Below are positions 12,701-22,679 of a DNA stretch of 64,000 nt, in pieces (position 1 is the first letter of the stretch; every line of letters starts with the position of its first letter). The translations under genes were made by a program, and so were the position numbers. Under the pieces are notes generated by a model. That model saw only the letters and a program-made list of their open reading frames with translations, ran no database searches and had not been told where the DNA came from. Source of the stretch: Sipunculus nudus (Eukaryota > Annelida > Sipuncula > Golfingiida > Sipunculidae); the NCBI GenBank assembly GCA_026874595.1, contig CM049309.1, positions 95,130,723 through 95,194,722 of the forward strand. The letters are read 5' to 3'.

Positions 12701-15700
12701 AGAAATGAGGCACATGCTTGTTTTGTGTGGAAATAAATATAAGCTGTATTACGAGTTGTGGGTGTTTAGCTCATGTATGATTTTGATAGTATCTTTGGAG
12801 ATAGGGAAGAGGATTGATTTCATTTAATTTATTAACAAATGGAGTGCTATTGTCACACAGATTTTGACTTGGCCATATAACTTATAAGCAGAACATATAA
12901 TATAAGAGTTTAACTATTTATTAAAAATAATTACAAAATGTCCCAAATATAATTTTTTTAAAAAGTAATAAGAGAATCGTATTATTTATTAAAATAAAAT
13001 ACAACTGAAATGATTATTAAAATAATATCAAAGAATATATTCATGAATGCATTCATGAATACATTTTGAAATTATTTGCACTGGTATTCATATACTTTCA
13101 TTTTTACTTGAATTCCCATTCTTATGCAAGAAATTTTATAATGGAGTACATTCATATTTGTATTCAAATACATTTGCAAAGTATTTGCAAATGTCTGGTA
13201 TTTATTCAGTTTTCACCAAACAATGATGTTGAGAATCCAGAATATACAAAATTCACACATTTAAATAATGATCATAAGTACCTGGTTTTATGGCTTTTAT
13301 TCATATTAAAAAAAAAATAAATGTAATATATTCATTTTGGACTAATTTCACATCAATGTACACACTAGACACAGCAGGAATCTAGATTAATATTATCAAC
13401 TGCATCTTTGTCTATCATTAATTTCCTTCATATGATCCCTAATGATTAGTGATGAATAATATGATTGATTTTTTTATCATTAAAATTGAACTGAAAAATA
13501 CCATAGGTGACTGCATGGTGTTATTTGGAATACGTGACATTCTATCAATCGATACAAGATTCTTATATCATCAGTAACTGCAAGTTAATTTCCTGTTATT
13601 ATCAATTAACAAATTCCTTTTCTATTTTTCTTTAATGTGTTATTAAAATCCAATATAAATTTATTAATTTATTGTTTATTGTTATGTTGTTAGTTAAAAC
13701 TACAAGATGAGTTGGGTTGGACACCTGGATTAACTGTGGCTGGCCATAAGCTGCCTGGCTGCCGAAGTGTATGCCTCGCGTCAAGCATGCATAATTTGAT
13801 GAAAGGTCAACAAGGTCAACATACAGGTGACTCAAGAGGGGCTGGGGAGAGCTAAGGTCTGACATGATCTCATAAAAACATTAATAAAAGCTTCAATTTT
13901 GGCCAATTTCTTTCAGCTTTCTAAACTAAAACGCTGAAATCCTTATGTGTGCATGATATGAAAATTATATCAACAGTGCTCACAGGAAACAAACGTGCCA
14001 TGGTCAAAGTTGGGCAAAATTTAAGGCACTAATTTTATATTTATACTAATAACTTATATAATTTGAAAAATTCAGAACTAATTTTGGGTATTCAATTGAA
14101 TCTTGATAAAATAATGTTACATCCCTGACAAAAAATCTCTAGCTACAGCAATCCTCTTGTTAAGGGAGTAAATATATTTCTTGATTTTTTACAAAGTGCA
14201 TTATTTTTGGGCCCATAACTTAAAACAATTAAGCAATACTGACATCATTTCTGGCATATGCATAGAGAATGTATAGAAAAATATGTATATTATATATGAT
14301 TAAAGTCAGATCAGTGGTTTTGATCAATTGGTTTTTATTGGAAAAATGAAGTTTTTCATTAATATCTCGAAGGTATTAAGTCCTAGTGACCAAATTCTTG
14401 GCATGGAAGGGGATTTTGGAGACATCTAATTGTATGCCAAATTTTAGGAACTGAGAGCTGAAGCTGGGGAGCTGAGCTCTTGCAAACTGCATAACACTAG
14501 CTTGATGTAAACAACATGTTACAAAGTGCGTGAAAACTTGAACAAAATCTACAGTTTTTGATCAACTGTTTCAAATTTTTGGTGTTAAAAGACAAAATGC
14601 TAAAAAAAAACATGATGTGAAAATTAAATCCACAGTATTTACAGGAAAAAAACGTGCCATGGTCAAAGTTGGGCAAAATTTAAGGTACCAATTTTTTATT
14701 TTTGTTAATATTTCAAAAAATTTAAAAGATTTTGATCTAATTTTGGGTATACAATTTAATTTTGATTAATTAAAGTTATATTGCTGGAAAAAAAAGTCCA
14801 TAGCTTTAACATGTTTTGTGTTAAGTAATCAAATATCTTTCCTGATTTTTTACAAAATGCATCATGTTTGGGCCCATAACTTTTTTAAATTATATAATAC
14901 AGACATAATTTCTGGCACGTACATAGAAACTATATAGGGGAATATTTATGGTAAATATGAGGAAAAACAGATGAGTAGTTTTGATATTAGGCAGTCCTGA
15001 AGTGTGAAAATAGGTTTTTAATAAAAAATGGAGGTTTTACCTTAATTTCTCAAAGGAACGAAGTTGCAAAGACCCAGTTTTCGGCTTGGAAGGAGATCTT
15101 GGGGACATCTAACATTATGCCAAATTTTGGATTCCTGGGTCTTACGGTTTCAAAACGTGCCACATCTACGGACGGACGGACGACGGACAATGGACCACGA
15201 CTATAGCTCAGATGACTTATAGTCAGCTGAGCTAAAAATGAATGATATTATGCTTACCTTTGAGAAGCAAATCTATCTATTAAATAAAGTGACAATTGTC
15301 TGGAAGCACCCCATGTTACATTTATAGTTTTAATTTTTCTTTTAATCAAAGTTCTAGCAATTTTTGCCTATTAAACACCACAGTAACATCACTGAAAATG
15401 TTTAAGATGAAATCAGTAGTATGGTAAATTACTGAAACAACCTACCAGGGTACAGGTGCCAGTCCAGTTTAACTGTCTGGGCTTTACCTTGTTTTCTGAG
15501 CCAAGAGCTGATGCACCAGTCTGAGCATATGGACACAAAACCAGAGCTCACTAATGAGGTGCCAATAGTCTACTGATAAGGACTCTCAGCCAGTTGATTA
15601 AGTAATGTCCAAATGTCTTACTCTTCATGTGCTACTTTCAGTTAGTTTTCATGATCCACATATAAATTTTCAAAATGAAACAACTAGACTGAAAAATGGC

Positions 15701-16742
15701 ACTGCAGAAATATACAAATCTATACGTCTTTTAAATTTTTTTTTTCACACATAATTGTAATATAATTGTAAGGGTAACTATGCAAATCATTATTGTTTTA
15801 AACTTTGATGTTAAATGGATTGAAATAAAAATGAATTTCAATATAAAAATTGAAAAACTTCATTGTGTAAAGAACTTGGTTCTAGAAATATGTAACTGTC
15901 TACTGTCCCAGCTGTCCCTATTGTGTCTATAGAAGTAGTTGAGAGAGGATTTTGTAAAGAAAAACAACTACGTTTATCACTGGAAAGAATAAACACTGAA
16001 GTCTTGGTCACTGAAACAGCCAAAATACTCCAGACTTTACCAGCTTTTAACACAAGGGGGAGTGGAAATAAGCATTCCTTATTTCCACTCCCGGGGAGTG
16101 GAAATAAGGCCTGCCTTATCATATATACCGTACATTGAAATACATTCCCGTGCAGCTCATGAAAAACCCACTTCTCATCAACCAACTGTTGAAATATAAC
16201 AATATTGAGGGAATAAGTAATATTCAAGTTTCATAAGAGCCGTCGGGTCCATGCCCAGCAGCACCAATTGCTATGTATAAATGTCCAGCCCTACCACACG
16301 AATCCTGACCACGCCCAGGAACCGCACACCCATCCCGACCGCGCTCATTGCAACCCTAATCAGTGGAAATAAGGCCTGCCTTTTACTTTTGGTTAGGTAT
16401 GGATTATACATTATCATTCCACTGATTTAAGCCCACAAAACAAGACTCAAGAGATTTTGAAATTAAGGTGTCTTATACTATATTACTTATAAACCTTAGG
16501 TCAAACCTCAGATTGGATTCAACCACAACATGTATACATCGATCTCACTATGAAAATAATACGATATGAACTCTAAAAGTTTATGAGTTTCGACCTGAAC
16601 TTGGACTCACTGTAGACGGTTGAACCTTGTCCCTGATGACACATGGGTCGTCAGGTACCGCTTACGGACATAGGGAGCGATAATGGGGTTAGAAGAGACT
16701 ACACTCATAAGAATAATGCACTTACCCCGTGTTGGCTGCCAT
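3688..16742 (-). CDS. HSDL2: HSDL2 gene, 5' part (coding exons 1-4, partial)
   Basis: Short-chain dehydrogenase/reductase of the hydroxysteroid dehydrogenase-like 2 family, known in vertebrates as a peroxisomal/mitochondrial protein linked to lipid metabolism. Exons at 16742-16726, 10394-10231, 7249-7036 and 3791-3688 (minus) join in phase (2, 1, 2, with exon 4 ending in phase 1) to give 499 coding nt, 166 codons. The product opens MAANTGALAGKTIF, then the Rossmann glycine motif SGASRGIG, the AAKTAEPHPKLPGTIYTAA block, GGIDILVNNASAISL (the NNAG-type motif), RGTYLCSKYC and SPPLNMSPRWFKDHT, all matching the HSDL2 family as I remember it. The active-site YxxxK region and C-terminal SCP2 domain should lie beyond the left edge. 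Introns are about 6.3, 3.0 and 3.2 kb, then more than 3.7 kb. Introns 3 and 4 are dominated by junction-derived minisatellites. The intact frames suggest a live gene. Confidence 0.93.
3792..4018 (-). other. Unique 3' end of HSDL2 intron 3
   Basis: About 230 bp of AT-rich single-copy sequence between the 49 bp array and the exon 4 acceptor. It should contain the branch point and pyrimidine tract. No other feature is seen. Confidence 0.6.
4019..7079 (-). repeat. 49 bp minisatellite of HSDL2 exon 3 end plus consensus 5' splice site
   Basis: About 62 head-to-tail units of 49 bp. On the minus strand each unit is ~41 nt of the exon 3 end (DLMMN.x.ARGTYL) followed by CTCTG|GTAAGT. On the plus strand the mark is acttaccagaggtatgtt. 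The rightmost unit is the real exon end (7036-7079); all others lie in the intron. Nearly every unit keeps the GTAAGT core; a few show point changes (for example actaacc near 5462 and 6394). Since 49 is not a multiple of 3 and each unit puts a TAA in frame at the donor, the units cannot be coding exons in series. The array fills about 3.0 of the 3.24 kb intron 3. Confidence 0.95.
7036..7249 (-). CDS. HSDL2: HSDL2 coding exon 3 (NNAS motif)
   Basis: 214 bp exon. The acceptor tract is ttctgttttag (AG at 7251-7250). The donor is CTCTG|GTAAGT, with the last exon base at 7036. It encodes GGKCLPCIVDIQNEDQV, a helical segment, KFGGIDILVNNASAISL with the SDR structural NNAG-type motif, and DLMMNINARGTYL at its end. 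The last ~40 exonic bases plus the donor are the template of the 49 bp array that fills the intron below it. If the first donor is skipped, the frame meets a TAA inside the donor itself (TGG TAA), so correct use of this donor matters. Confidence 0.95.
7250..7298 (-). other. HSDL2 intron 2, acceptor side
   Basis: Short unique stretch carrying the pyrimidine tract and AG of the exon 3 acceptor, directly next to the 2.6 kb dispersed repeat copy A. Confidence 0.6.
7299..9925. mobile_element. 2.6 kb dispersed repeat, copy A (in HSDL2 intron 2)
   Basis: Nearly the same sequence recurs as a direct copy at 12644-15243. It starts caagggacc.atgggtcacg and ends with a (GACG)n tract (about 9827-9872), a ggaccacgactatagc block and a 27 bp imperfect palindrome (9888-9914). 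It contains an internal ~675 bp diverged duplication: aacgtgccatggtcaaagttg-type blocks at about 8631 and 9306, each followed by matching downstream blocks. No ORF with a recognisable transposase or reverse transcriptase is seen, so it is probably non-autonomous. Related start motifs (gaccaatagg..ggacgctcagctg) occur near 32938 and 50586. Family unknown to me. Confidence 0.75.
9926..10230 (-). other. HSDL2 intron 2, donor side
   Basis: AT-rich intron sequence between the repeat copy and exon 2. Apart from the exon 2 donor nothing specific is seen. Confidence 0.5.
10231..10394 (-). CDS. HSDL2: HSDL2 coding exon 2 (Rossmann glycine motif)
   Basis: 164 bp exon. The acceptor is a ttacag on the minus strand (AG at 10396-10395) and the donor is AAG|GTAACA (10230 downwards). 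It encodes LAGKTIFISGASRGIG, the nucleotide-binding glycine motif of classical SDRs, then the HSDL2-typical AAKTAEPHPKLPGTIYTAAKE block. It begins with the last base of a codon and ends with the first base of the next (GAA G|). That joins TG GAG GCA of exon 3 to give E-V-E-A-A-G-G-K, as in the family. Confidence 0.95.
10395..12643 (-). other. HSDL2 intron 1, unique part
   Basis: AT-rich intron without recognisable coding sequence. Short degenerate repeats of a taatccagttt type occur near 11080-11165. A palindromic motif cttatttccactccc...gggagtgg lies at about 12491-12521 and is shared with 16078-16108. A GTAAGA donor-like site on the minus strand near 11728 was tested as an alternative first exon and does not fit. 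Confidence 0.5.
12644..15243. mobile_element. 2.6 kb dispersed repeat, copy B (in HSDL2 intron 1)
   Basis: Direct copy of 7299-9925, in the same orientation, colinear over its whole length with small indels. Examples are a shorter (GACG)n tract near 15172-15188 and a deletion near 14320. It has the same start block, internal duplication and 27 bp terminal palindrome (15206-15232). Both copies end with ctaaaaatgaat, so that string belongs to the element or the duplicated unit. No clear target-site duplication could be separated from it. Confidence 0.75.
15244..16725 (-). other. HSDL2 intron 1, donor side
   Basis: No coding sequence I can support. It holds a perfect 14 bp inverted repeat (16078-16108, arms cttatttccactcc) and further half copies at about 16055-16072 and 16364-16382, which look like debris of a palindromic repeat. 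A candidate alternative first exon with ATG at 15528 and a GTAAAG donor at 15487 is in the right phase but does not resemble the HSDL2 N-terminus. Confidence 0.5.
16726..16742 (-). CDS. HSDL2: HSDL2 coding exon 1 (start codon)
   Basis: Seventeen coding bases give M-A-A-N-T and two bases of the next codon, followed by a consensus donor GTAAGT (plus-strand acttac at 16720-16725). The two leftover bases GG join the first base of exon 2 to make Gly, so the N-terminus reads MAANTG-ALAGK; the human protein starts with a similar M-x-x-NTG-x-LAG. Phase, donor and sequence agree. The 5' UTR should lie just above 16742. No other start candidate in intron 1 fits both the phase and the family sequence. 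Confidence 0.85.
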
Positions 16743-16980
16743 ACTGGTTACTGGTTAATAAAGGTAATACTGAAATATGTGAAGCCACAGTTCAGAGACA
16801 GATGGACTTGTTTGTCAGTGCTGCCTGAACTTTAAACGACCCGGCTGGATCAGACTCCGCGTCACACTTCTTGACCTGTTGTCAGAGGAACTCCACATGG
16901 AGGCCAAGGAGGACCACTGCCACCGACTAAGCACACGCCAGGTTAAAGTCCCATCAACATTTGAACTAATTTAAACATAG
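16743..16980 (-). promoter_or_regulatory. Likely HSDL2 5' UTR and promoter-proximal region
   Basis: This is the ~240 bp between the HSDL2 start codon and the MITE. It is richer in GC and CpG than the introns (e.g. cgacccgg, ccgcgtcac). No TATA box or defined start site is evident. Placement is inferred only from the position of exon 1. Confidence 0.35.
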
Positions 16981-16988
16981 GCCGAACT

Positions 16989-17285
16989 CAGGGGCGTCAA
17001 TATAAGGGGGGGGGGGGGATGGGGGTTACCCCCCCCCTCACTTTTTCGCAAGGGGGGGGGGGGATGATCTATGCTATGAAATTCTGAGAAGAATATTTAT
17101 ATATTGGAAATGAAATATATATCATAATTAGAATTATGCACTTTAGTTCAATTTCTGAGTTTAATATGAAATATTTTATATCTAAACCTGATTTACAATT
17201 AACATATACTGGAAACAGAATAGATTATTTTCAAAAACCTTATACTTAATTGTAATATATTTAAATGTTTCACACAGACAATAAA

Positions 17286-17323
<38 letters not shown>

Positions 17324-17400
17324 TGTGTGTTTGTGTGTGTGTTTGAAAAAAGTTGCGAGTCATCCACCCACCCTTGAAGACATATTGCATGACGCCACTG
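16989..17400. mobile_element. hAT-like MITE, 412 bp, with 8 bp target duplication
   Basis: The ends are inverted repeats: the left end reads CAGGGGCGTCAA and the reverse complement of the right end reads CAGTGGCGTCAT. It is flanked by a perfect 8 bp direct repeat gccgaact (16981-16988 and 17401-17408). An 8 bp duplication with CAG-type ends is the hAT superfamily hallmark. There is no transposase ORF. It contains a G-run/C-run block (about 17008-17064) and a (TA)n/(TG)n microsatellite (about 17290-17343). It sits ~250 bp upstream of the HSDL2 start codon. Confidence 0.85.
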
Positions 17401-17408
17401 GCCGAACT

Positions 17409-17789
17409 CCTGTAATTACTGATTCTATTACAAGGGTTTAAAATTAAAATAAACTCAAATTCATCTTTACACAGATACATATGTTAAAAAGAATACATAT
17501 AAGCCTACCGTATACGTACTAAAAGGAATTTAATTAATACATATGGCATTACTACTAGACCTACTACTACCACTCCTACTGGGCCTACTAGTTCCTACTA
17601 CTTAACTACTACTACTACTACTAATAATAATAAATAATAATGATACTAATTATTAATTATATAAAAAATGACCAATTACATCATTACAGAAGAGACAGTT
17701 ACAAACTATGTTAAAAGACAGCATAAAAGCTGATCATTAAACTCAAGAAATATTGCAGAAGAGCGCCGCCCGGGAAGAAAAAAAAATAA
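17409..17789. other. Intergenic, AT-rich
   Basis: Contains an impure trinucleotide tract (ctactac / aataata, about 17560-17660). No gene is seen. Confidence 0.5.
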
Positions 17790-17800
17790 TGTATGGTGTA

Positions 17801-18150
17801 GGTACCCAAAGTTTTATAAAAGACTGACGTTGACCGACTAAGTCCACCAAAGGGCCGCAGATTTCCGGCAGGAAGGCAGAAACAGCAGTACCAGAGTCTC
17901 GTAACAGCTAGATCCTATACCACCAACGAATTACCAAGGATGGACAAGATCCGCGGCAGATTCGAGGAGACCATTGACCACATTATTGCAGGCATGACAG
18001 TATAGCTTGAACAGAAGCCAAACACTGTGAATGACACACTGGCAGAAGAAGTGATATTCTGTTGGACATGCCAATCCAAACTGATGAAGAGAAAAAAAGC
18101 CAACAGGTCAGACATAATCATCGAAGACATGCATAAGACAGAAAACCTGT
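17801..18150 (+). pseudogene. LINE ORF relic, part before the 41 bp array
   Basis: Translated pieces in shifting frames resemble the C-terminal region found downstream of reverse transcriptase in some invertebrate non-LTR retrotransposons: ETIDHIIAGMTV (cf. a conserved hIvagC motif) near 17968-18003, a LDMPIQTD-like block near 18062-18088, and KANRSDIIIEDM near 18099-18134. In that family the next segment is LIDMSVPSDRN, which is the core of the array that follows. Stops and frameshifts show it is dead. An 11 bp direct repeat tgtatggtgta at 17790-17800 and 29450-29460 may be the target duplication of the whole insertion. Confidence 0.65.
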
Positions 18151-19561
18151 GTCCTCATCAAATACATGTACATAGTACATGTCAGTGCCGTCAGACAGAA
18201 AACCTCTGCCCTCAGCGGTATATATTGTACATGTCAGTGCCGCCAGACAGGAAATCTGTGCCCTCATCAACATGTCAGTGCCGTCAGACAGAAAACCTGT
18301 GCTCTCAGCGATACACATTGTACATGTCAGTGCCGCCAGACAGGAAATCTGTGCTCTCAGCGATATACATTGTACATGTCAGTGCCGCCAGACAGAAATA
18401 TCTGTGCCCTCATCGATATGTCAGAGCCGCCAGACAGAAAACCTGTGCTCTCATCGATATGTCAGTGCCGCCAGACAGAAAACCTGTGCCCTCATCGATA
18501 TGTCAGTGCCGTCAGACAGAAAACCTGTGTCCTCATCGATATGTCAGAGCCGCCAGACAGAAAACCTGTGCTCTCATCGATATGTCAGTGCCGCCAGACA
18601 GAAAACCTGTGCCCTCATCGATATGTCAGTGCCGTCAGACAGAAAACCTGTGTCCTCATCGATATGTCAGTGCCGTCAGACAAAACACCTGTGCCCTCAT
18701 CGATATGTCAGTGCCGTCAGACAGAAAACCTGTGCCCTCATCGATATGTCGGTGCCGTCAGACATAAAACCTATGCCCTCATCGATATGTCGGTGCCGTC
18801 AGACATAAAACTTGTGCCCTTATCGATATGTCAGTGCCGTTAGACAGAAAACCTGTGTCCTCATCGATATGTCAGTGCCGTCAGACAGAAAACCTGTGCC
18901 CTCATCGATATGTCAGTGCCGTCAGACAGAAAACCTCTGTCTTCATCGATATACATTGTACATTTCAGTGCCGTCAGACAGGAAACCTGTGCCCTCATCG
19001 ATATGTCAGTACCGTCAGACAGAAAACATGTGCCCTCATCGATATGTCAGTGCCGTTAGACAGAAAACCTGTGTCCTCATCGATATGTCAGTGCCGCCAG
19101 ACAGGAAACCTGTGCCCTCATCGATATGTCAGTGCCGTCAGAGAGAAAACCTCTGTCTTCATCGATATACATTGTACATGTCAGTGCCGTCATACAGGAA
19201 ACCTGTGCCCTCATCGATATGTCAGTGCCGTCAGACAGAAAATCTGTGTCTTTGTCGATATGTCAGTGCCGTTAGACAGAAAACCTGTGCTCTCATCGAT
19301 ATGTCAGTGCCGCCAGACAGAAAACCTGTGCTCTCATCGATATGTCAGTGCCGTCAGACAGAAATCCTGTGTCCTCATCGATATACATTGTACATGTCAG
19401 TGCCGTAAAACAGAAAACCTGTGTTCTCATCGATTTACGTGTCAGTGCCGTCAGACAGAAAACCGGTGTCCTCATTGATATCTCAGTGCCGCCGGACAGA
19501 AAACCTGTGTCCTCATCGATATGTCAGTGTTGCCAGACGAAAAACCTGTGTCCTTATCGGT
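18130..19561 (+). repeat. 41 bp minisatellite derived from LINE coding sequence, left block
   Basis: About 35 tandem 41 bp units, plus some longer ones with an extra tacattgtaca. Core: tcatcgatatgtcagtgccg then (t/c)cagacagaaaacctgtg. In one frame a unit reads LIDMSVPSDRKPV, the conserved segment expected at exactly this point of the LINE ORF. Because 41 is not a multiple of 3 the frame rotates. The long ORFs on the plus strand (about 200-246 codons, rich in Cys/Arg/Gln) are therefore by-products, each being the same peptide read in three frames in turn. The gypsy-type element interrupts the array at 19566. Confidence 0.9.
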
Positions 19562-19565
19562 ATAC

Positions 19566-20468
19566 TGTTACAGATGTCTGTTTTATTGTGAGCTGTGTAC
19601 ATGTCTCTTTTATTGTGCGCTGTTGACATTCTGATTCGTGTTTGGCTCAAGCCCTGGGCGTTGTTATGCTACAACGTTCCTTGTTCTAGCTGGCCGTGTG
19701 CGCCCTACGTGTAAACACAGCGGTCATGCTAGTCTGGGGCTCTCGCCTGGCCGAGCCGGGCCGGCTCACGTGTAACCCTGACATGTAGAAACACAGCATT
19801 CTTATTCTAGATGTTTCCTGTAACGTGTGTAGTATTGGGTTATTTGGATAGTTCCAGAAACGGAAAGTTCTCGGCTTGAGGAAAAGTTATAATAAGGGGG
19901 CTGTGATTTAGAGCCGGGAGAGAGGGGAGAAAAATTCCAGCGGACACAGAAGTGTGTGTCAGTTTGTAGACCTTTTCCGATAATTGTGGCAGTTATAGAT
20001 TTTCTTCTAAATTTGTGACGGATCTTATATAGTCTTCAGTTTGCTTTCGGGATTATAACAAGAACTTCACTTTTGGATTACAACGGATTGATATGTGAAT
20101 GAACTGGACTGTTATTCTCTGAGAAGATTTATGTGAACTATTCATCTGGGTTTTACGTTATAAAGGACTTGTTGTCGCTGTGACAGTAGTGGTATCCAGG
20201 TACTGTACACTTTATCTATATACTTGTATTGATTTGCTGTTGTACTGTTGTTATACTGTGAAATTGTATTGATTTAGTGTATTGTAATGTTAGGATTGTT
20301 TAAAGAATAAATTATAGTTACTTGTTTACAAAAAACACTGACTTCTTTATTCATTCCCCTAGACATTTCACGCTGCCTTGTGTTACAGAATCTGATTTTT
20401 TTTTATCTCCATTACAGAATTTGTGTTCATCACGAATATGTGAACTGTTGATATTAGGTTCCGTAACA
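19566..20468 (+). repeat. 5' LTR (903 bp)
   Basis: Begins TGTTACAG and ends CCGTAACA, and is homologous to 25367-26256. It contains a TATA-like tataataa (about 19888-19895) downstream of TTCCAGAA (19852-19859), a heat-shock-element-like inverted pair also present in the other LTR. The first ~35 bp differ from the 3' LTR. Confidence 0.85.
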
Positions 20469-20473
20469 TAAAT

Positions 20474-20491
20474 TGGAGGCTCGTCCGGGAT
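20474..20491 (+). other. Primer-binding site, tRNA-Pro type
   Basis: tggaggctcgtccgggat lies 5 bp after the LTR end. It differs by one base from the tRNA-Pro primer-binding site of gammaretroviruses as I remember it. Confidence 0.75.
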
Positions 20492-20636
20492 GCTTAATAG
20501 TTTTTAAAATTTATTAGGCCTTGCCCTAGACATATCATTTACAATACATTGTTTATAAGATTACACATTGTTAACATTCCATTGTTTATAAGATTTATCT
20601 CAGTGGTTTTTTGTTATTGTTTAAACATCTTAATAT

Positions 20637-21840
20637 GGCAGATTTCAAACCTGAGACATTTGTTGAAGATCCCGACCCTGATCAACTTGAACAGTTACCT
20701 AAGGAATAGTTGTTGCGTTTGGGTCAACACTTAGGGCTTAGTGTGAAAAAAAGCTTTGAGAAAGCCTGATATCCTTGCTGAAATCATGCAGGATCTAGTT
20801 AGCAAAGGTTTAATTGAAGAGAGTGAAGTGGAAACATAAAAAAATGACAGCCTTGCTATGCAGTTGGAATTAAAAAAGTTAGAAATGCAACATGAGCTAG
20901 CATTAAAACAGTTAGAAAGGGAAGAACATGAGAAAGAAAAATAAAAATAAATTTAGTTAAAACGACTGGAATTAGAAAGACTTAAACTAGAACATAGTCT
21001 ACGTGCTGCCTCAACTCACAGTTTTGATGTTTCTAAACACATTAGACTTGTCCCACCTTTTCAAGAAAAAGAGGTTGATAAATATTTCTTATACTTTGAG
21101 AAGGTAGCTGAAAATTTAAAATGGCCTAAGGAAAATTGGACTATGCTATAACAAAGTGTATTGACTTGCAAGGCCAGTGAAATTTACACAGAGCTTTCAG
21201 TAGAAGCCGCTGCTGACTATGACCAGGTTAAACGGTTAATCCTAAAAGGTTATGAGTTAGTTCCGGAGGCTTACCGCCAGAAATTCAGAAATTGGGAAAA
21301 GCGCAAAGAACAGACCTATGTCGAATTTGCTAGGACAAAAGAGCAGTTGTTTGATCGCAGGTGTAATTCTAAAACTGTAATGAAAAATTATGACAATTGC
21401 CGCCAGTTGATTTTGCATGAAGAATTTAGGCGCTGCATTAACGCAGGTGTTAAAACTTTTCTGGATGAGAAAACCCTGAAACAGTTGACATTGCTGCTCA
21501 ATAAGCTGATGATTATTCATTAACACACAAAATATTCTTTACTAGTCATTCACAAACAAGAATGTAAATCAGTATGGTCAAAAGAAGTTTAAGGCGCAGT
21601 CACCCGGTACTAGTAGTCCTGATAGTTCAGCAAAGTCCATTGCTACACCTCAGTCCACGTCCACTGTGTCTAAATCCAACCAAGGTCAGCCATTTTCAAA
21701 GAAAATCTGTAATTACTGCAAAAAGGAAGGTCATCTAAAATCTGACTGCTCGAAACTTGCAAATAAACCAAAGGGTAAACCTTCTAGTTTTGTTTCAAAA
21801 TCTATGCATAGCATAGATTAGTACAAGAGCCAGGCTCTTT
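20637..21840 (+). pseudogene. gag relic with CCHC zinc knuckle
   Basis: Starts ATG GCA GAT TTC (MADFKPETF) at 20637 but has a stop at about 20707 and further breaks. A coiled-coil-like stretch (LKKLEMQHELALKQLERE) lies near 20866-20925. Then comes the conserved gypsy gag core (RLVPPFQEKEVDKYF, YVEFARTKEQLFDR), part of which is open at 21161-21523. A zinc knuckle CX2CX4HX4C (C-N-Y-C ... H ... C) is at 21708-21749. It would form the capsid and bind RNA in an intact copy. Confidence 0.85.
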
Positions 21841-22229
21841 TCATGTAAATAAGGGATACAACTCCTTTATTGACTCTAATAAAGAGTTTGATGCTACGGA
21901 GGCCAACGTGCCGTCTGAATCCAAAGAAGAATCCGTAGCTTGCGGGTAAAAACCTCAGTTGATTCCTGCGAGGAATTTAATAAGGCTAGGTCCTTTCAAG
22001 ACTCCTGCGAGGAGTATCCTTTACATAAGGTAAAGGTCCTTTAATGACTCTTGCGAGAGTATTTCAAATGAGGCCAGGTCCTCTTATGACAAACAGAAGT
22101 TTGTTTCTGCTGAGGAAATTTCCTCTGTTGACTCCCATGAGGAGTTTGATGGTAAAAAGGATGTAGATTCCTCTAATGACTCTGAAAAAGAGTTTATGAC
22201 TGACACTAGACACTATCAGTGTCAGTTCT

Positions 22230-22660
22230 TTGTTTGATGAAACTGAGGTAGTAGATTCCTCTTCTGACTCTGAAATTGAGTTATTTGAGCCATTCATACA
22301 TGATGGTTTTGTATCACTTTCAAGTGATTCTTCAGATTCTACCCCTATTAGAATTTTGAGGGACACTGGTTCAGGCCAGACTCGCATGTTAGCAAACACT
22401 TTGCCATTTTCTAATAGGTCTTTTACTGGTGCACATGCACTTGTTAATGGTGTTTTCAGACAAGCACACTTCAGTTCCGCTTCACAGTATCCAATTAAAG
22501 TCAGATTTGATTTCTTGGAAAATTACTGTGGGCATAAGAGCTACTTTACCTTTTAAGGGAATTCAGTTGCTGTTAGGCAATGATGTTGCAGGTGACAAAG
22601 TACAGCCTGTACCAATAGTGACAGAAAAACCGTCACTTGATCAGGACACTGATCCTGAAA
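22230..22660 (+). pseudogene. Aspartic protease relic (DTG)
   Basis: LRDTGSGQT surrounds the catalytic Asp-Thr-Gly at 22362-22370. The frame breaks near 22540, and the downstream part continues in another frame (LPFKGIQLLLGNDVAG, the end of the retropepsin fold). Confidence 0.8.
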
Positions 22661-22679
22661 GTCAGGAAATTCCTGGTTT

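Noticed and set aside
15488-15528. Alternative HSDL2 first exon (ATG at 15528, GTAAAG donor), in the correct phase
   Set aside because: The peptide does not resemble the HSDL2 N-terminus. The exon at 16726-16742 gives M-x-x-N-T-G in the correct phase with a better donor.
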